Shown here: positions 1 through 5,602 of the stretch, in pieces | Layout of the letters: the number at the start of each line of letters is the position of its first letter | Numbering within the stretch: the first letter of the stretch is position 1 | Assembly (NCBI GenBank): GCA_037445185.1 | Contig: JBBIKZ010000092.1 | Location: forward strand, 1-9,785 | DNA: 9,785 bases | Reading direction: 5' to 3' | Source of the DNA: JANWZL01 sp037445185 | Lineage (GTDB): Bacteria > Pseudomonadota > Gammaproteobacteria > Burkholderiales > Thiobacillaceae | The notes under the pieces: model-generated | The model's input: only the letters and a program-made list of their open reading frames with translations | Told to the model about the DNA's origin: nothing | Database searches by the model: none | Made by a program: the position numbers and the translations under genes

Positions 1-9
1 ACTCACCGA

Positions 10-1545
10 TCAGGCCACGGTGATGCGGAACACCTCCACATTGGGGGTGTATTCGAGCCGTTTCTCCACCCGGATGGAGACCGGGCCGGCGTTGGAGCGG
101 ACCTCGATGGGGGAGTCGGGTTCGATGCTGCCCGGCGGGGCGAGCAGCATGGCCGATTGCTTCAGGGTCGGTGTGGCTTGCAGCAGCAGGCTGGGGTACT
201 GCTTGCCCGTGTCGTTGCGACGCACGTGCACCGAATGGGCCTTGGGCGCCAGCAGCTGGATGCCGAAAAACAACTCGCCCTCCTTCGGCACGCGAAACCA
301 GCGCACCAGCCCCACACTCCAGGCGCCATTGTCCTGATGTACGCCCACCAGGTCCCCCACCTTGACCTGGGCGCTGACGGTTCCGCTCTTGCGCATGGCA
401 AGCCCCCCCATGCTGTCGTCCACCGTCGTGCAACGCATCACCATCGGCGGCGGGTCCCCGGGCGCACTGACCAGGTGGCGCTCACCAGCGACGGGTCCGA
501 TGAGCTGATAGACGGAACGCAGGCCGAAACCCACCTCGAACTCTTTGCCACGCTGATAACGCCAGCGCTGCGACTGGCGCTGGATCGAGGCGCCCCAACT
601 GAGCTTGAGGCGATGCAGCATCACGGCATATTCGGGATCCCTGGCCGCGACCGGAAGGCCCAGTTTCTCGGGGTCCTCCTTCGCCTTCACGTGCGTGGAG
701 AGCATGGCCAGATGCTTGGCCAGTTCCGTGGTGTTGAGCATCAGGTCCCAGCGCGGATCGGTGGGGTGCTGTTCCCAGGCCAGCGGCTTGGGCGGGGCGT
801 CGGTGTTCACCTCGATGATGAAGAGGCCGGCATGGCCCTTGGATTCCTCGGCCGGGAAGATCTCCGCCAGGTTGCTGAAGCGGGCGATGAGGTCCTTGGC
901 CCACGGCAGTTCGATCTGGGGAAAGCGGTAGGGATCGGCCAGGGCCATGAGGAGGATGCCCTTGTAGATCTGTTCTGCCGACAACATGGACTTGCTCTGC
1001 TCCGGGATGGCATCGGCCAGACCCGTGCGCAGGGCGTAGTTGTAGGTCTGGTGCAGGTCGACCCACACCCCCGCAGGCACGTTTGCGTGGGTCTCGAAGC
1101 TGATCTCGAGCAGCTGCTGCAGACACAACAGCAGGTGTTGGATATAACGTGGCAGCGGCTTCTTGCTGAGGTGGAAGGTCTGACCCAGCCAGCCCAGGAT
1201 GAGGATCTTGTAGGCCGTGGCGTGCTCCAGCAGCAGTTTGTGGGCGAGCTCGGAGTTCGGGCGCAGGCGGGATGCGAGCGGCAGGGGGGCACTGACGTAT
1301 TGGCTGCGCAAGGTCGTGACCGTCTCCTCCACCGCGGGATCGAGCAACTCGACCATCTTGGCGCGCACGTCGTGGCCCATCTTGGCCCGGTTGGCGGTGG
1401 CGAGATAGTCCGCCAGTTCCTCGGCTCCCTGCAGCGGATTGGACATGGGCAGCCGCTTCAGCCAGGCACCGACTTGCTTGGGTTTGAGGTCCAAGTTCAA
1501 GGCACTGACGGCCTTGATGGGAGGCAGGTTGTATCTCGGCTGCAT
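10..1545 (-). CDS. PilZ-type domain protein, possible cyclic-di-GMP effector, 511 aa
   Basis: The C-terminal part (about residues 368-435) reads as a PilZ-like beta-barrel: the sequence VDDSMGGLAM at 375-384 contains the D-x-S-x-x-G signature (D376, S378, G381), followed by short strands ending in FGIQLLA. The arginine motif RxxxR that normally precedes it is not clean; a basic patch RWRYQR lies at 327-332, far upstream. The first ~340 residues are mostly helical-looking and match no enzyme I recognise. There is no signal peptide or membrane segment, so it is probably cytoplasmic. I chose ATG 1545 rather than the in-frame GTG at 1593 because a good promoter (1571-1600) places the transcript start near 1564, downstream of that GTG. 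There is no clear Shine-Dalgarno before ATG 1545. The gene is divergent from the thioredoxin operon. Known for the family: PilZ domains bind c-di-GMP. Inferred: this one may be a regulator, but with the degenerate arginine motif binding is uncertain. Confidence 0.8.
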   Translation of the reverse strand: MQPRYNLPPIKAVSALNLDLKPKQVGAWLKRLPMSNPLQGAEELADYLATANRAKMGHDVRAKMVELLDPAVEETVTTLRSQYVSAPLPLASRLRPNSELAHKLLLEHATAYKILILGWLGQTFHLSKKPLPRYIQHLLLCLQQLLEISFETHANVPAGVWVDLHQTYNYALRTGLADAIPEQSKSMLSAEQIYKGILLMALADPYRFPQIELPWAKDLIARFSNLAEIFPAEESKGHAGLFIIEVNTDAPPKPLAWEQHPTDPRWDLMLNTTELAKHLAMLSTHVKAKEDPEKLGLPVAARDPEYAVMLHRLKLSWGASIQRQSQRWRYQRGKEFEVGFGLRSVYQLIGPVAGERHLVSAPGDPPPMVMRCTTVDDSMGGLAMRKSGTVSAQVKVGDLVGVHQDNGAWSVGLVRWFRVPKEGELFFGIQLLAPKAHSVHVRRNDTGKQYPSLLLQATPTLKQSAMLLAPPGSIEPDSPIEVRSNAGPVSIRVEKRLEYTPNVEVFRITVA

Positions 1546-1570
1546 GTGGGTGTCTGAGCGTGATGCGCCG

Positions 1571-1600
1571 ATTGTATGTAAACCGTTTCGCACTTGTAAA
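1571..1600 (-). promoter_or_regulatory. Sigma70-like promoter of the PilZ-type gene
   Basis: On the minus strand, -35 TTTACA (1600 to 1595) is separated by 18 bp from -10 TACAAT (1576 to 1571); each hexamer differs from consensus at one position. The predicted start is near 1564, giving a leader of about 20 nt to ATG 1545. This location rules against a GTG start at 1593, which would lie in the promoter spacer. Confidence 0.6.
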
Positions 1601-1691
1601 ATTCAGGCTTTCCGCTTGCTCGCCGGGGCCGGGGTCGACGCCGGAACCCCAAGCGGGCAGGCGGGTCCCTGCACAATCGTTCATTCAAGTC

Positions 1692-1695
1692 GGAG
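1692..1695 (+). promoter_or_regulatory. Ribosome binding site deciding the TlpA-like start
   Basis: GGAG lies 5 nt before GTG 1701, 8 nt before TTG 1704 and 17 nt before ATG 1713. It therefore supports a non-ATG start at 1701 or 1704 over the ATG. Either upstream start also adds an arginine ahead of the hydrophobic stretch, as expected for a signal peptide. Confidence 0.5.
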
Positions 1696-1700
1696 TCGAC

Positions 1701-2165
1701 GTGTTGGCACGCATGCTACTTGTGGCCCTGCTGGGTCTGATCAGCGCCTCGGCGACGGCCTTCAGCCTGACCGACAACCAGGGCAAGCTCCACCGTCTGG
1801 CCGATTACAAGGGCAAATGGGTGTTGGTGAATTTCTGGGCCACCTGGTGCCCGCCCTGTCTGGAGGAGATACCGGATCTGATCGCCTTGCACGAGGACAG
1901 CAAGAACAACCTGGTGGTCATCGGCATCGCGCTCGACTACAAGAACCCCAAGGAGGTGCTGGACTTTGCCGATCAGATGATGATCAGCTACCCGGTCGTG
2001 CTCGGTAACTATACCCTCGCCGCGCAAATCGGTCCGATCAGGGCGCTGCCCATGACCTACCTCTACGATCCGCAAGGCAAGCTGGTAGCGCAGAACATGG
2101 GCCCGCTCACGCGGGCTGACGTGGAGCGCTTCATCCGCAACAAAGCGACGAGGACCAAGCGATGA
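1701..2165 (+). CDS. TlpA/ResA-like exported thioredoxin, WCPPC active site
   Basis: This is a thiol-disulfide oxidoreductase of the TlpA/ResA/AhpC-TSA-like group, 154 aa. A short basic start and hydrophobic stretch (residues 4-18, ending ASATA) look like a signal peptide with cleavage near residue 20, so it should act in the periplasm. The active site is WCPPC at 49-53 inside NFWATWCPPC, and the expected cis-proline is P117 in RALPMTYL. These are the only two cysteines. Start: GTG 1701 (or TTG 1704) is favoured by the GGAG at 1692; ATG 1713 would leave a signal sequence without a positive residue. The frame stays open upstream to ATG 1560, but that extension has no family resemblance. Its stop overlaps the next gene's start by ATGA (2162-2165), so translation is probably coupled. 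Proteins of this group reduce or isomerise periplasmic thiols, often for cytochrome c maturation; no such genes are visible here, so the partner is unknown. Confidence 0.85.
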   Translation: MLARMLLVALLGLISASATAFSLTDNQGKLHRLADYKGKWVLVNFWATWCPPCLEEIPDLIALHEDSKNNLVVIGIALDYKNPKEVLDFADQMMISYPVVLGNYTLAAQIGPIRALPMTYLYDPQGKLVAQNMGPLTRADVERFIRNKATRTKR

Positions 2166-2686
2166 GGAGGATCCTGAGCTGGCTGCTGCTGGGGCTTTTC
2201 TGCGCAACGTCCGCCTCGGCGGAGGTGCGCGACCCGACGGTGCATTTTTTCCAGCCCAAGCTGGGGGACCTCCACGGCGACCTGGCCGTCGCCAGGCAGG
2301 AGGGCAAGCTGGGTGTGCTGCTGATGTTCGAGATGGACGACTGCCCCTTCTGTCATCGCATGAAGGCGACGGTGCTCAACCGCTCCGATGTGCAGGACTA
2401 TTTCCGCCGGCACTTCCTCATCTATAACATCGATACCAAGGGCGATGTCCCCATCACCGATTTCCAGGGCAGGGACACCACCGAGAAGGCCTTCGCCCTC
2501 GCCCAGCGCGCGCGTGCGACCCCCGTGTTCGTGTTCTACGACCTTACGGGGCAGCCCGTGGCGCGCTACACCGGTGCCACACAAACGGCGGAGGAATTCC
2601 TGCTGCTGGGTCGCTACGTGGTCGAAGGGGCCTATAGGACGATGCCCTTCAACGTCTATAAGCGACAGGCTGGCAAGGGGCCATGA
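2162..2686 (+). CDS. SoxW-like periplasmic thioredoxin, CPFC active site
   Basis: The 174-aa protein has a clear signal peptide (residues 1-20: MRRI, then a hydrophobic core, ending SASA before EV). The mature part is a thioredoxin-fold domain of the thioredoxin-like/SoxW/DsbC-related type: LLMFEMDDCPFC with the active site C61-P-F-C64 and cis-proline P121 in RATPVFVFYD. An insertion of about 25 residues (roughly 90-115) separates the active-site helix from the cis-Pro strand, as in thioredoxin_2/SoxW-type proteins. C14 is in the signal peptide, so the mature protein carries only the CxxC pair. It overlaps its upstream and downstream neighbours by 4 nt each. Family knowledge: SoxW-type proteins are periplasmic thioredoxins found with sulfur-oxidation genes in some bacteria, but no sox gene is visible here. 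The role is therefore inferred as envelope redox work with the TlpA-like protein, perhaps on a shared substrate. Confidence 0.82.
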   Translation: MRRILSWLLLGLFCATSASAEVRDPTVHFFQPKLGDLHGDLAVARQEGKLGVLLMFEMDDCPFCHRMKATVLNRSDVQDYFRRHFLIYNIDTKGDVPITDFQGRDTTEKAFALAQRARATPVFVFYDLTGQPVARYTGATQTAEEFLLLGRYVVEGAYRTMPFNVYKRQAGKGP

Positions 2687-4050
2687 CGACCACCGGCCGG
2701 TTGCCTGGCTCCGCCAGTCCGACCCTGAGCCGTTGCGGCATGGCCGCCGTGTGGCCGGGCATACGCCAGGCCCTCCCCCTGCTCTCCGCGCTCGTGTGGC
2801 TGGCCCTGGTCTCCCAGCCGGCCGTGGCCGTACGCCTGACCCTGGAGGAGGTACTCGCCCACGCCGACCAGAGCCATCCCGAGTTGGAACAGGTCAGGGC
2901 CCAGTACGACGGTGCCCGTGCCGAACAGCAGATGGTCGCCAGCCTGCGCGATTTCCGGGTCACCCTGGAGACGGCCCTGCGTGGGGGCCGAAATACGGTC
3001 AGCGATCGTTACGCACCGGATCACCTCGCCCGCATCACCGCGCGCAAGACCCTGTGGGACGCGGCGCGCCACGAGGCCTACTCGGAGGCGGCGCGGCTGG
3101 AGAGCGAGGCCCGTGCGCTGCAGATGCTGGATGCGCGCAGTCAGCGCCGGCTGACCCTGATGACACGCTTCTTCGATGTCTTGTTGAGCGACCTGCAACA
3201 TACGGCGGACACCGAGCACATGGCGATCCGCTTCGTCCGCTGGGATGACGCCAAGCACCGGCACGAGCTGGGCGAATTGTCGGCGTCCCAGCTCGCCGAA
3301 CTCGAGGCCGAATTCCAGTCGCTGCGCCTGCGGCAGCAGGAAAGCGAACAACGTGCCCGCGAGCGACGTGCCCTGCTTGCCTCGGCCATGAACCGGCCGG
3401 ACGAACTGCCCGCCGAGCTGGTCGATCCGCCGTTGCCGGGGAACGACCGTCCGCTGCCGGAGTACAAGGTCCTGCTGGATAGGATGTTGAAGGACAATCC
3501 CACCCTCAGGATGCAGCAGCAACGCATAGCGGCCGCCCGCAACCGCCTGCTGGCGCTGCGTGCCGACCACCATCCCACGCTCGAACTCGAGGCGGAGGCG
3601 GCGGCCTACTCCCGCGACAGCACGACGCGGGACGATGTGCGGGCCGGCATCAACCTGGTCTGGCCGCTTTATACCGGCACACAGCGCGACGCCCGGGTAG
3701 CGAGGGAGCTGGCCGCCCTGCATGGCCTGCAGGCGCAGTATGACAAACTCCAGCTCGACCTGCGTCAGAGCCTGTTCGAAACCTGGCAGGAGATCCAGTA
3801 TCTGCGCAATGTGGCGCGACGAGCCGCCCGGGTCGAGGCGGAATATCGGGATTTGGCCCTGGAGCGGGCGCGGGCGGAGTATGAACTGGAACTGCGCACC
3901 AACCTCGGCACCAGCATGGCGGAAACCCAGGTGGCGAAGCTCAGGCAACGTGCCGTGGAGTACCGGCTCGCCCTCGCCTGGGAACGGCTGGCCGCACTGG
4001 TCGGCACGCTGATCGAGGCGGTCACCAACGCGGGGGACAGGCAGAAATGA
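2683..4050 (+). CDS. TolC-family outer-membrane channel protein
   Basis: The 455-aa protein matches the outer-membrane efflux protein (OEP) family in length and pattern: two repeats, each starting with a hydrophobic/aromatic strand and followed by long helices. The first runs from LTLEEVLAHADQSHPELE (52-69) through RKTLWDAARHEA (121-132); the second has NLVWPLYTGTQRDARV followed by a long helical stretch. A signal sequence ends near residue 49 (SQPAVA). It is long because the start at 2683 adds 19 residues before M20 (ATG 2740), which alone would give a classical 30-residue signal. I kept 2683 because it makes the same ATGA overlap as the other operon genes and follows a purine-rich AAGGGG. 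No lipobox is evident, and the mature protein has no cysteine, so it is unlikely to be a direct disulfide substrate of the two thioredoxins. Predicted role: trimeric exit duct across the outer membrane, docking on the adaptor encoded next. Confidence 0.88.
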   Translation: MTTTGRLPGSASPTLSRCGMAAVWPGIRQALPLLSALVWLALVSQPAVAVRLTLEEVLAHADQSHPELEQVRAQYDGARAEQQMVASLRDFRVTLETALRGGRNTVSDRYAPDHLARITARKTLWDAARHEAYSEAARLESEARALQMLDARSQRRLTLMTRFFDVLLSDLQHTADTEHMAIRFVRWDDAKHRHELGELSASQLAELEAEFQSLRLRQQESEQRARERRALLASAMNRPDELPAELVDPPLPGNDRPLPEYKVLLDRMLKDNPTLRMQQQRIAAARNRLLALRADHHPTLELEAEAAAYSRDSTTRDDVRAGINLVWPLYTGTQRDARVARELAALHGLQAQYDKLQLDLRQSLFETWQEIQYLRNVARRAARVEAEYRDLALERARAEYELELRTNLGTSMAETQVAKLRQRAVEYRLALAWERLAALVGTLIEAVTNAGDRQK

Positions 4051-4802
4051 AGCGTATAACCGGACAGGCGGCCTGGGTCATCCTGCTGCTGGCCCTCACC
4101 GCGCGGGCGGGGGAATTCCCGGCCGTTCTGGAATGGTCACAGCGGGTGGATCTCTCCACACCGCTCTCCGGTATCGTCAAATCCGTGCAGGCGACCCCCG
4201 GCCAGACCGTGGCGACGCGGACCCTGCTGCTTAACCTCGACCCCACCCCCTACAAGGCCCAGGTGGCGGAGGCGCGTGCGGAGGCCGATCGCCTGGCGGA
4301 AGACGAGGCCGACGCCAAGCGCGAACTGGCGCGTGCCCAGGAGCTCTACGCCCGCACCGTGACCGCCACCACCGAGCTCGACGCGGCCAAACTCAAGCAG
4401 GCGCGGGCCAGCGCCTCGCTGGCGGCGGCGCAGGCACGTCTGGAGCGGGCGCGCTGGCAACTGGCGCAAACGGAGGTGCGCGCGCCCTACCCTGCTCTCA
4501 TCTTGGAACGCCACGCGGAACCGGGCATGGCGGTCGCGGCCCAATGCCAGCCGCCGCTGCTGCTCAGGATCGCCCGTGCGGACGAGATGCTCGCCCGTGC
4601 CAGACTCACTCCCCGCCAGGCGGTCGGTGTACGGCCTGGGATGCAGGCGGAGGTCGCGCTTGGCGGCAAGACGCACCGCGGTGTCGTGCGCGCGGTGCAT
4701 CACGTCGGCAGCGACGCTGCGGCCTATGCCGTGGACGTAGCCATCCCGCGCGAGGACGGCATGCTGGCCGGCCTGCCCGCCACCCTCCACCTCCTACCCT
4801 GA
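4047..4802 (+). CDS. Short HlyD/RND-type periplasmic adaptor (membrane fusion protein)
   Basis: The adaptor is 251 aa, shorter than the usual 350-400. In order: a signal peptide (1-21, ending TARAG); the first lipoyl half, LSGIVKSVQATPGQTV (40-55) with LLLNLDPTPYKAQV (60-73); an alanine/glutamate-rich helical hairpin (about 70-140); the second lipoyl half, TEVRAPYPALILERHAEPGMAV (142-163); and a beta-barrel part with LTPRQAVGVRPGMQAEVAL (187-205). The C-terminal membrane-proximal domain of full-length adaptors looks reduced, and the barrel is followed almost at once by the stop. The central hairpin is short, consistent with a small adaptor. The protein has one cysteine, C167 (AQCQPP), between the second lipoyl half and the barrel. 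It overlaps tolC by ATGA. Family role: links an inner-membrane transporter to TolC. No transporter gene follows, so either it is encoded elsewhere or the pair works with something else. Confidence 0.85.
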   Translation: MKRITGQAAWVILLLALTARAGEFPAVLEWSQRVDLSTPLSGIVKSVQATPGQTVATRTLLLNLDPTPYKAQVAEARAEADRLAEDEADAKRELARAQELYARTVTATTELDAAKLKQARASASLAAAQARLERARWQLAQTEVRAPYPALILERHAEPGMAVAAQCQPPLLLRIARADEMLARARLTPRQAVGVRPGMQAEVALGGKTHRGVVRAVHHVGSDAAAYAVDVAIPREDGMLAGLPATLHLLP

Positions 4803-4900
4803 CCGTTACTGGCCAGCTTGGTGGGCGTCAACCTCAAGGCGCGCATGCGCGGCCCCTCACCTCTCCAGAGGCGGCCTTTACGCCTTGAAACGGAGCCCAA

Positions 4901-4916
4901 GGCCGCTCACGCGGCC
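4901..4916 (-). terminator. Perfect hairpin over the stop codon of the ABM-like gene
   Basis: GGCCGC and GCGGCC form a perfect 6-bp stem with the 4-nt loop GTGA, and the TGA stop sits in the loop. On the minus strand it is followed by TTGGGCTCCGTTT rather than a real T tract, so it is at best a weak intrinsic terminator. It lies in the convergent gap 4803-4906 between the adaptor gene and this gene. The rest of that gap holds a GC-rich palindrome (4840-4851) and no clear terminator for the plus-strand operon. Confidence 0.35.
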
Positions 4917-5359
4917 ATCGCGTAGCGCTCCTTCGCCTGCCTTGCCGCTCGCGCCTCCTCGGGCGTATAGGCCTTGCCGGACCACAGCATGCGATACGCG
5001 ATTTCTTCGTTTCCGTTTTCGCACAGCTCCAGCACCTTCTTGAACAGGGGCTGGAAGGTGTCCGAGCGGTGTGAACGCTCATGATCCTCGAAGCTCTGCC
5101 AGAAGGTGACGATCAGGGCCTCGCGGTCCTCGAGGGGACTCACCACCGCCTGGCCGATGGTGGAGCCCTCGTTCGAGACCTGACCCGAGTTCATGGCCAC
5201 GAAGCCGCCGACGAAGCCGGTGTCGGAGTGATAGGTCTTCACGTTTTCACACAGCTCCGCCACCCGCATCTCCAGGTCGTCGACACTGTACTCGGGTTTC
5301 AGGATCACACGGTTGATGGTGATGACGCCGTCGGGGTTGAAGCCGTTGATCAGGGCCAT
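4907..5359 (-). CDS. ABM-like alpha/beta-barrel protein of unknown function, 150 aa
   Basis: The soluble 150-aa protein has no signal peptide or membrane segment. It resembles the dimeric alpha+beta barrel (antibiotic biosynthesis monooxygenase, ABM-like) fold: a strand INRVILKP (15-22), a helix with ELCENV (35-40), then a strand, helix and strand containing ALIVTFWQSFEDHERSH (81-97), a helix TFQPLFKKVLELCENG (101-116) and a strand AYRMLWSGKAY (121-131). ELCEN occurs twice (35-39 and 111-115), suggesting a duplicated half. Histidines 93 and 97 in the EDHERSH stretch could bind a cofactor or metal; this is inference. The start is well set: AGGAGG at 5365-5370 lies 5 nt upstream. Both neighbours run on the opposite strand, so it is a single-gene unit, with a structured leader upstream (5409-5457). 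Family members include small monooxygenases, heme-degrading enzymes and stress-response dimers. I cannot assign a reaction. Confidence 0.75.
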   Translation of the reverse strand: MALINGFNPDGVITINRVILKPEYSVDDLEMRVAELCENVKTYHSDTGFVGGFVAMNSGQVSNEGSTIGQAVVSPLEDREALIVTFWQSFEDHERSHRSDTFQPLFKKVLELCENGNEEIAYRMLWSGKAYTPEEARAARQAKERYAMAA

Positions 5360-5364
5360 GACTT

Positions 5365-5370
5365 CCTCCT
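5365..5370 (-). promoter_or_regulatory. Strong ribosome binding site of the ABM-like gene
   Basis: On the minus strand, AGGAGG lies 5 nt before the ATG. It is the best Shine-Dalgarno in the window, and it holds GGA triplets that could also be contacted by CsrA-type regulators (inference). Confidence 0.8.
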
Positions 5371-5408
5371 ATAAAAGCAAATCAACAGATACTGATGAAA
5401 GGGGTCGG

Positions 5409-5427
5409 AAAAAGGCGCCTACGCGCC
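5409..5427 (-). terminator. Terminator-like hairpin upstream of the ABM-like gene
   Basis: On the minus strand GGCGC-GTAG-GCGCC (5427 to 5414) forms a perfect 5-bp stem, with a sixth G-T pair possible. It is followed directly by TTTTT (5413 to 5409). This is an intrinsic terminator shape, but it lies upstream of the ABM-like start (5359), not downstream of a gene. It could be an attenuator in the leader, the end of a small RNA, or a block to read-through from the right. A second hairpin (5427-5457) lies immediately upstream. Confidence 0.5.
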
Positions 5428-5457
5428 CCGGACTAATGTCCCAGTAAATTAGTCGGG
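5427..5457 (-). promoter_or_regulatory. Long hairpin in the leader of the ABM-like gene
   Basis: ATTAGTC (5448-5454) is an exact reverse complement of GACTAAT (5431-5437). The stem extends by three C-G pairs (5427-5429 with 5455-5457) across one bulged G. On the minus strand the loop contains TTACTGGGAC, placing a GGGA in the loop. The outer pairs share one base with the next hairpin (5409-5427), so the two could weakly compete. It is AT-rich within a GC-rich genome. Whether it acts as RNA structure or as a DNA operator cannot be told from sequence. Confidence 0.5.
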
Positions 5458-5506
5458 CATAGGCAAGAAAAGTTCATAGCCCCATAAAAAAGCCTGTTGG
5501 CCGCGC

Positions 5507-5535
5507 TTGCCCGAAGAGAACGATCGTTCTATAGT
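5507..5535 (+). promoter_or_regulatory. Sigma70-like promoter of the Y-family polymerase gene
   Basis: -35 TTGCCC (5507-5512) and -10 TATAGT (5530-5535) are separated by 17 bp. The start would be near 5542, about 60 nt before ATG 5603. The spacer contains the 14-bp palindrome 5517-5530, whose last base is the first base of the -10, so a bound protein would block RNA polymerase. TATAGA also reads as a possible -10 on the minus strand (5533 to 5528), so divergent transcription from the same core is conceivable, though no good minus-strand -35 is seen. Confidence 0.55.
5517..5530. promoter_or_regulatory. Perfect 14-bp palindromic operator, SOS-box-like
   Basis: AGAACGATCGTTCT is an exact 14-bp palindrome filling the space between -35 and -10 of the polymerase promoter. 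The GAAC-N4-GTTC pattern is that of the Gram-positive LexA box. The gammaproteobacterial box CTGT-N8-ACAG is not present. The placement suggests a repressor site; LexA or a LexA-like protein is the leading guess because the gene is a Y-family polymerase. Confidence 0.6.
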
Positions 5536-5543
5536 GCACACAT

Positions 5544-5557
5544 GGAATGATCGTTCT
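5544..5557. promoter_or_regulatory. Second, near-copy operator
   Basis: GGAATGATCGTTCT matches the upstream palindrome at 12 of 14 positions, starting exactly 27 bp further on, just past the predicted transcription start. Its core is GAAT-GATC-GTTC, an imperfect palindrome. A further half site CGTTCT lies at 5576-5581 in the leader. Confidence 0.5.
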
Positions 5558-5602
5558 CGTCTTGCCTGCCGCTCTCGTTCTGACGCGATTCCCCCTTCCG
5601 CC

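Noticed and set aside
157..1557. Long open frame on the plus strand opposite the PilZ-type gene (466 codons)
   Set aside because: It is antisense to a gene with a convincing domain and promoter; its composition (His/Gly/Arg/Gln-rich) is typical of antisense frames in GC-rich DNA.
1631..1650. Inverted repeat GGGGT/ACCCC upstream of the TlpA-like gene
   Set aside because: Only a 5-bp stem with a 10-nt loop in GC-rich DNA; no functional signal attached.
2656..3948. 430-codon frame on the minus strand opposite tolC
   Set aside because: It mirrors the codon structure of the TolC-family gene and has no recognisable domain or ribosome binding site.
4840..4851. 12-bp palindrome CGCGCATGCGCG after the adaptor gene
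   Set aside because: It is a plain GC-alternating palindrome in GC-rich DNA, with no loop room or T tract to make a terminator.
5497..5510. Sigma54-like GG/GC elements (TGGCCGCGCTTGC)
   Set aside because: The spacing between the GG and GC elements is two bases short of the required distance.
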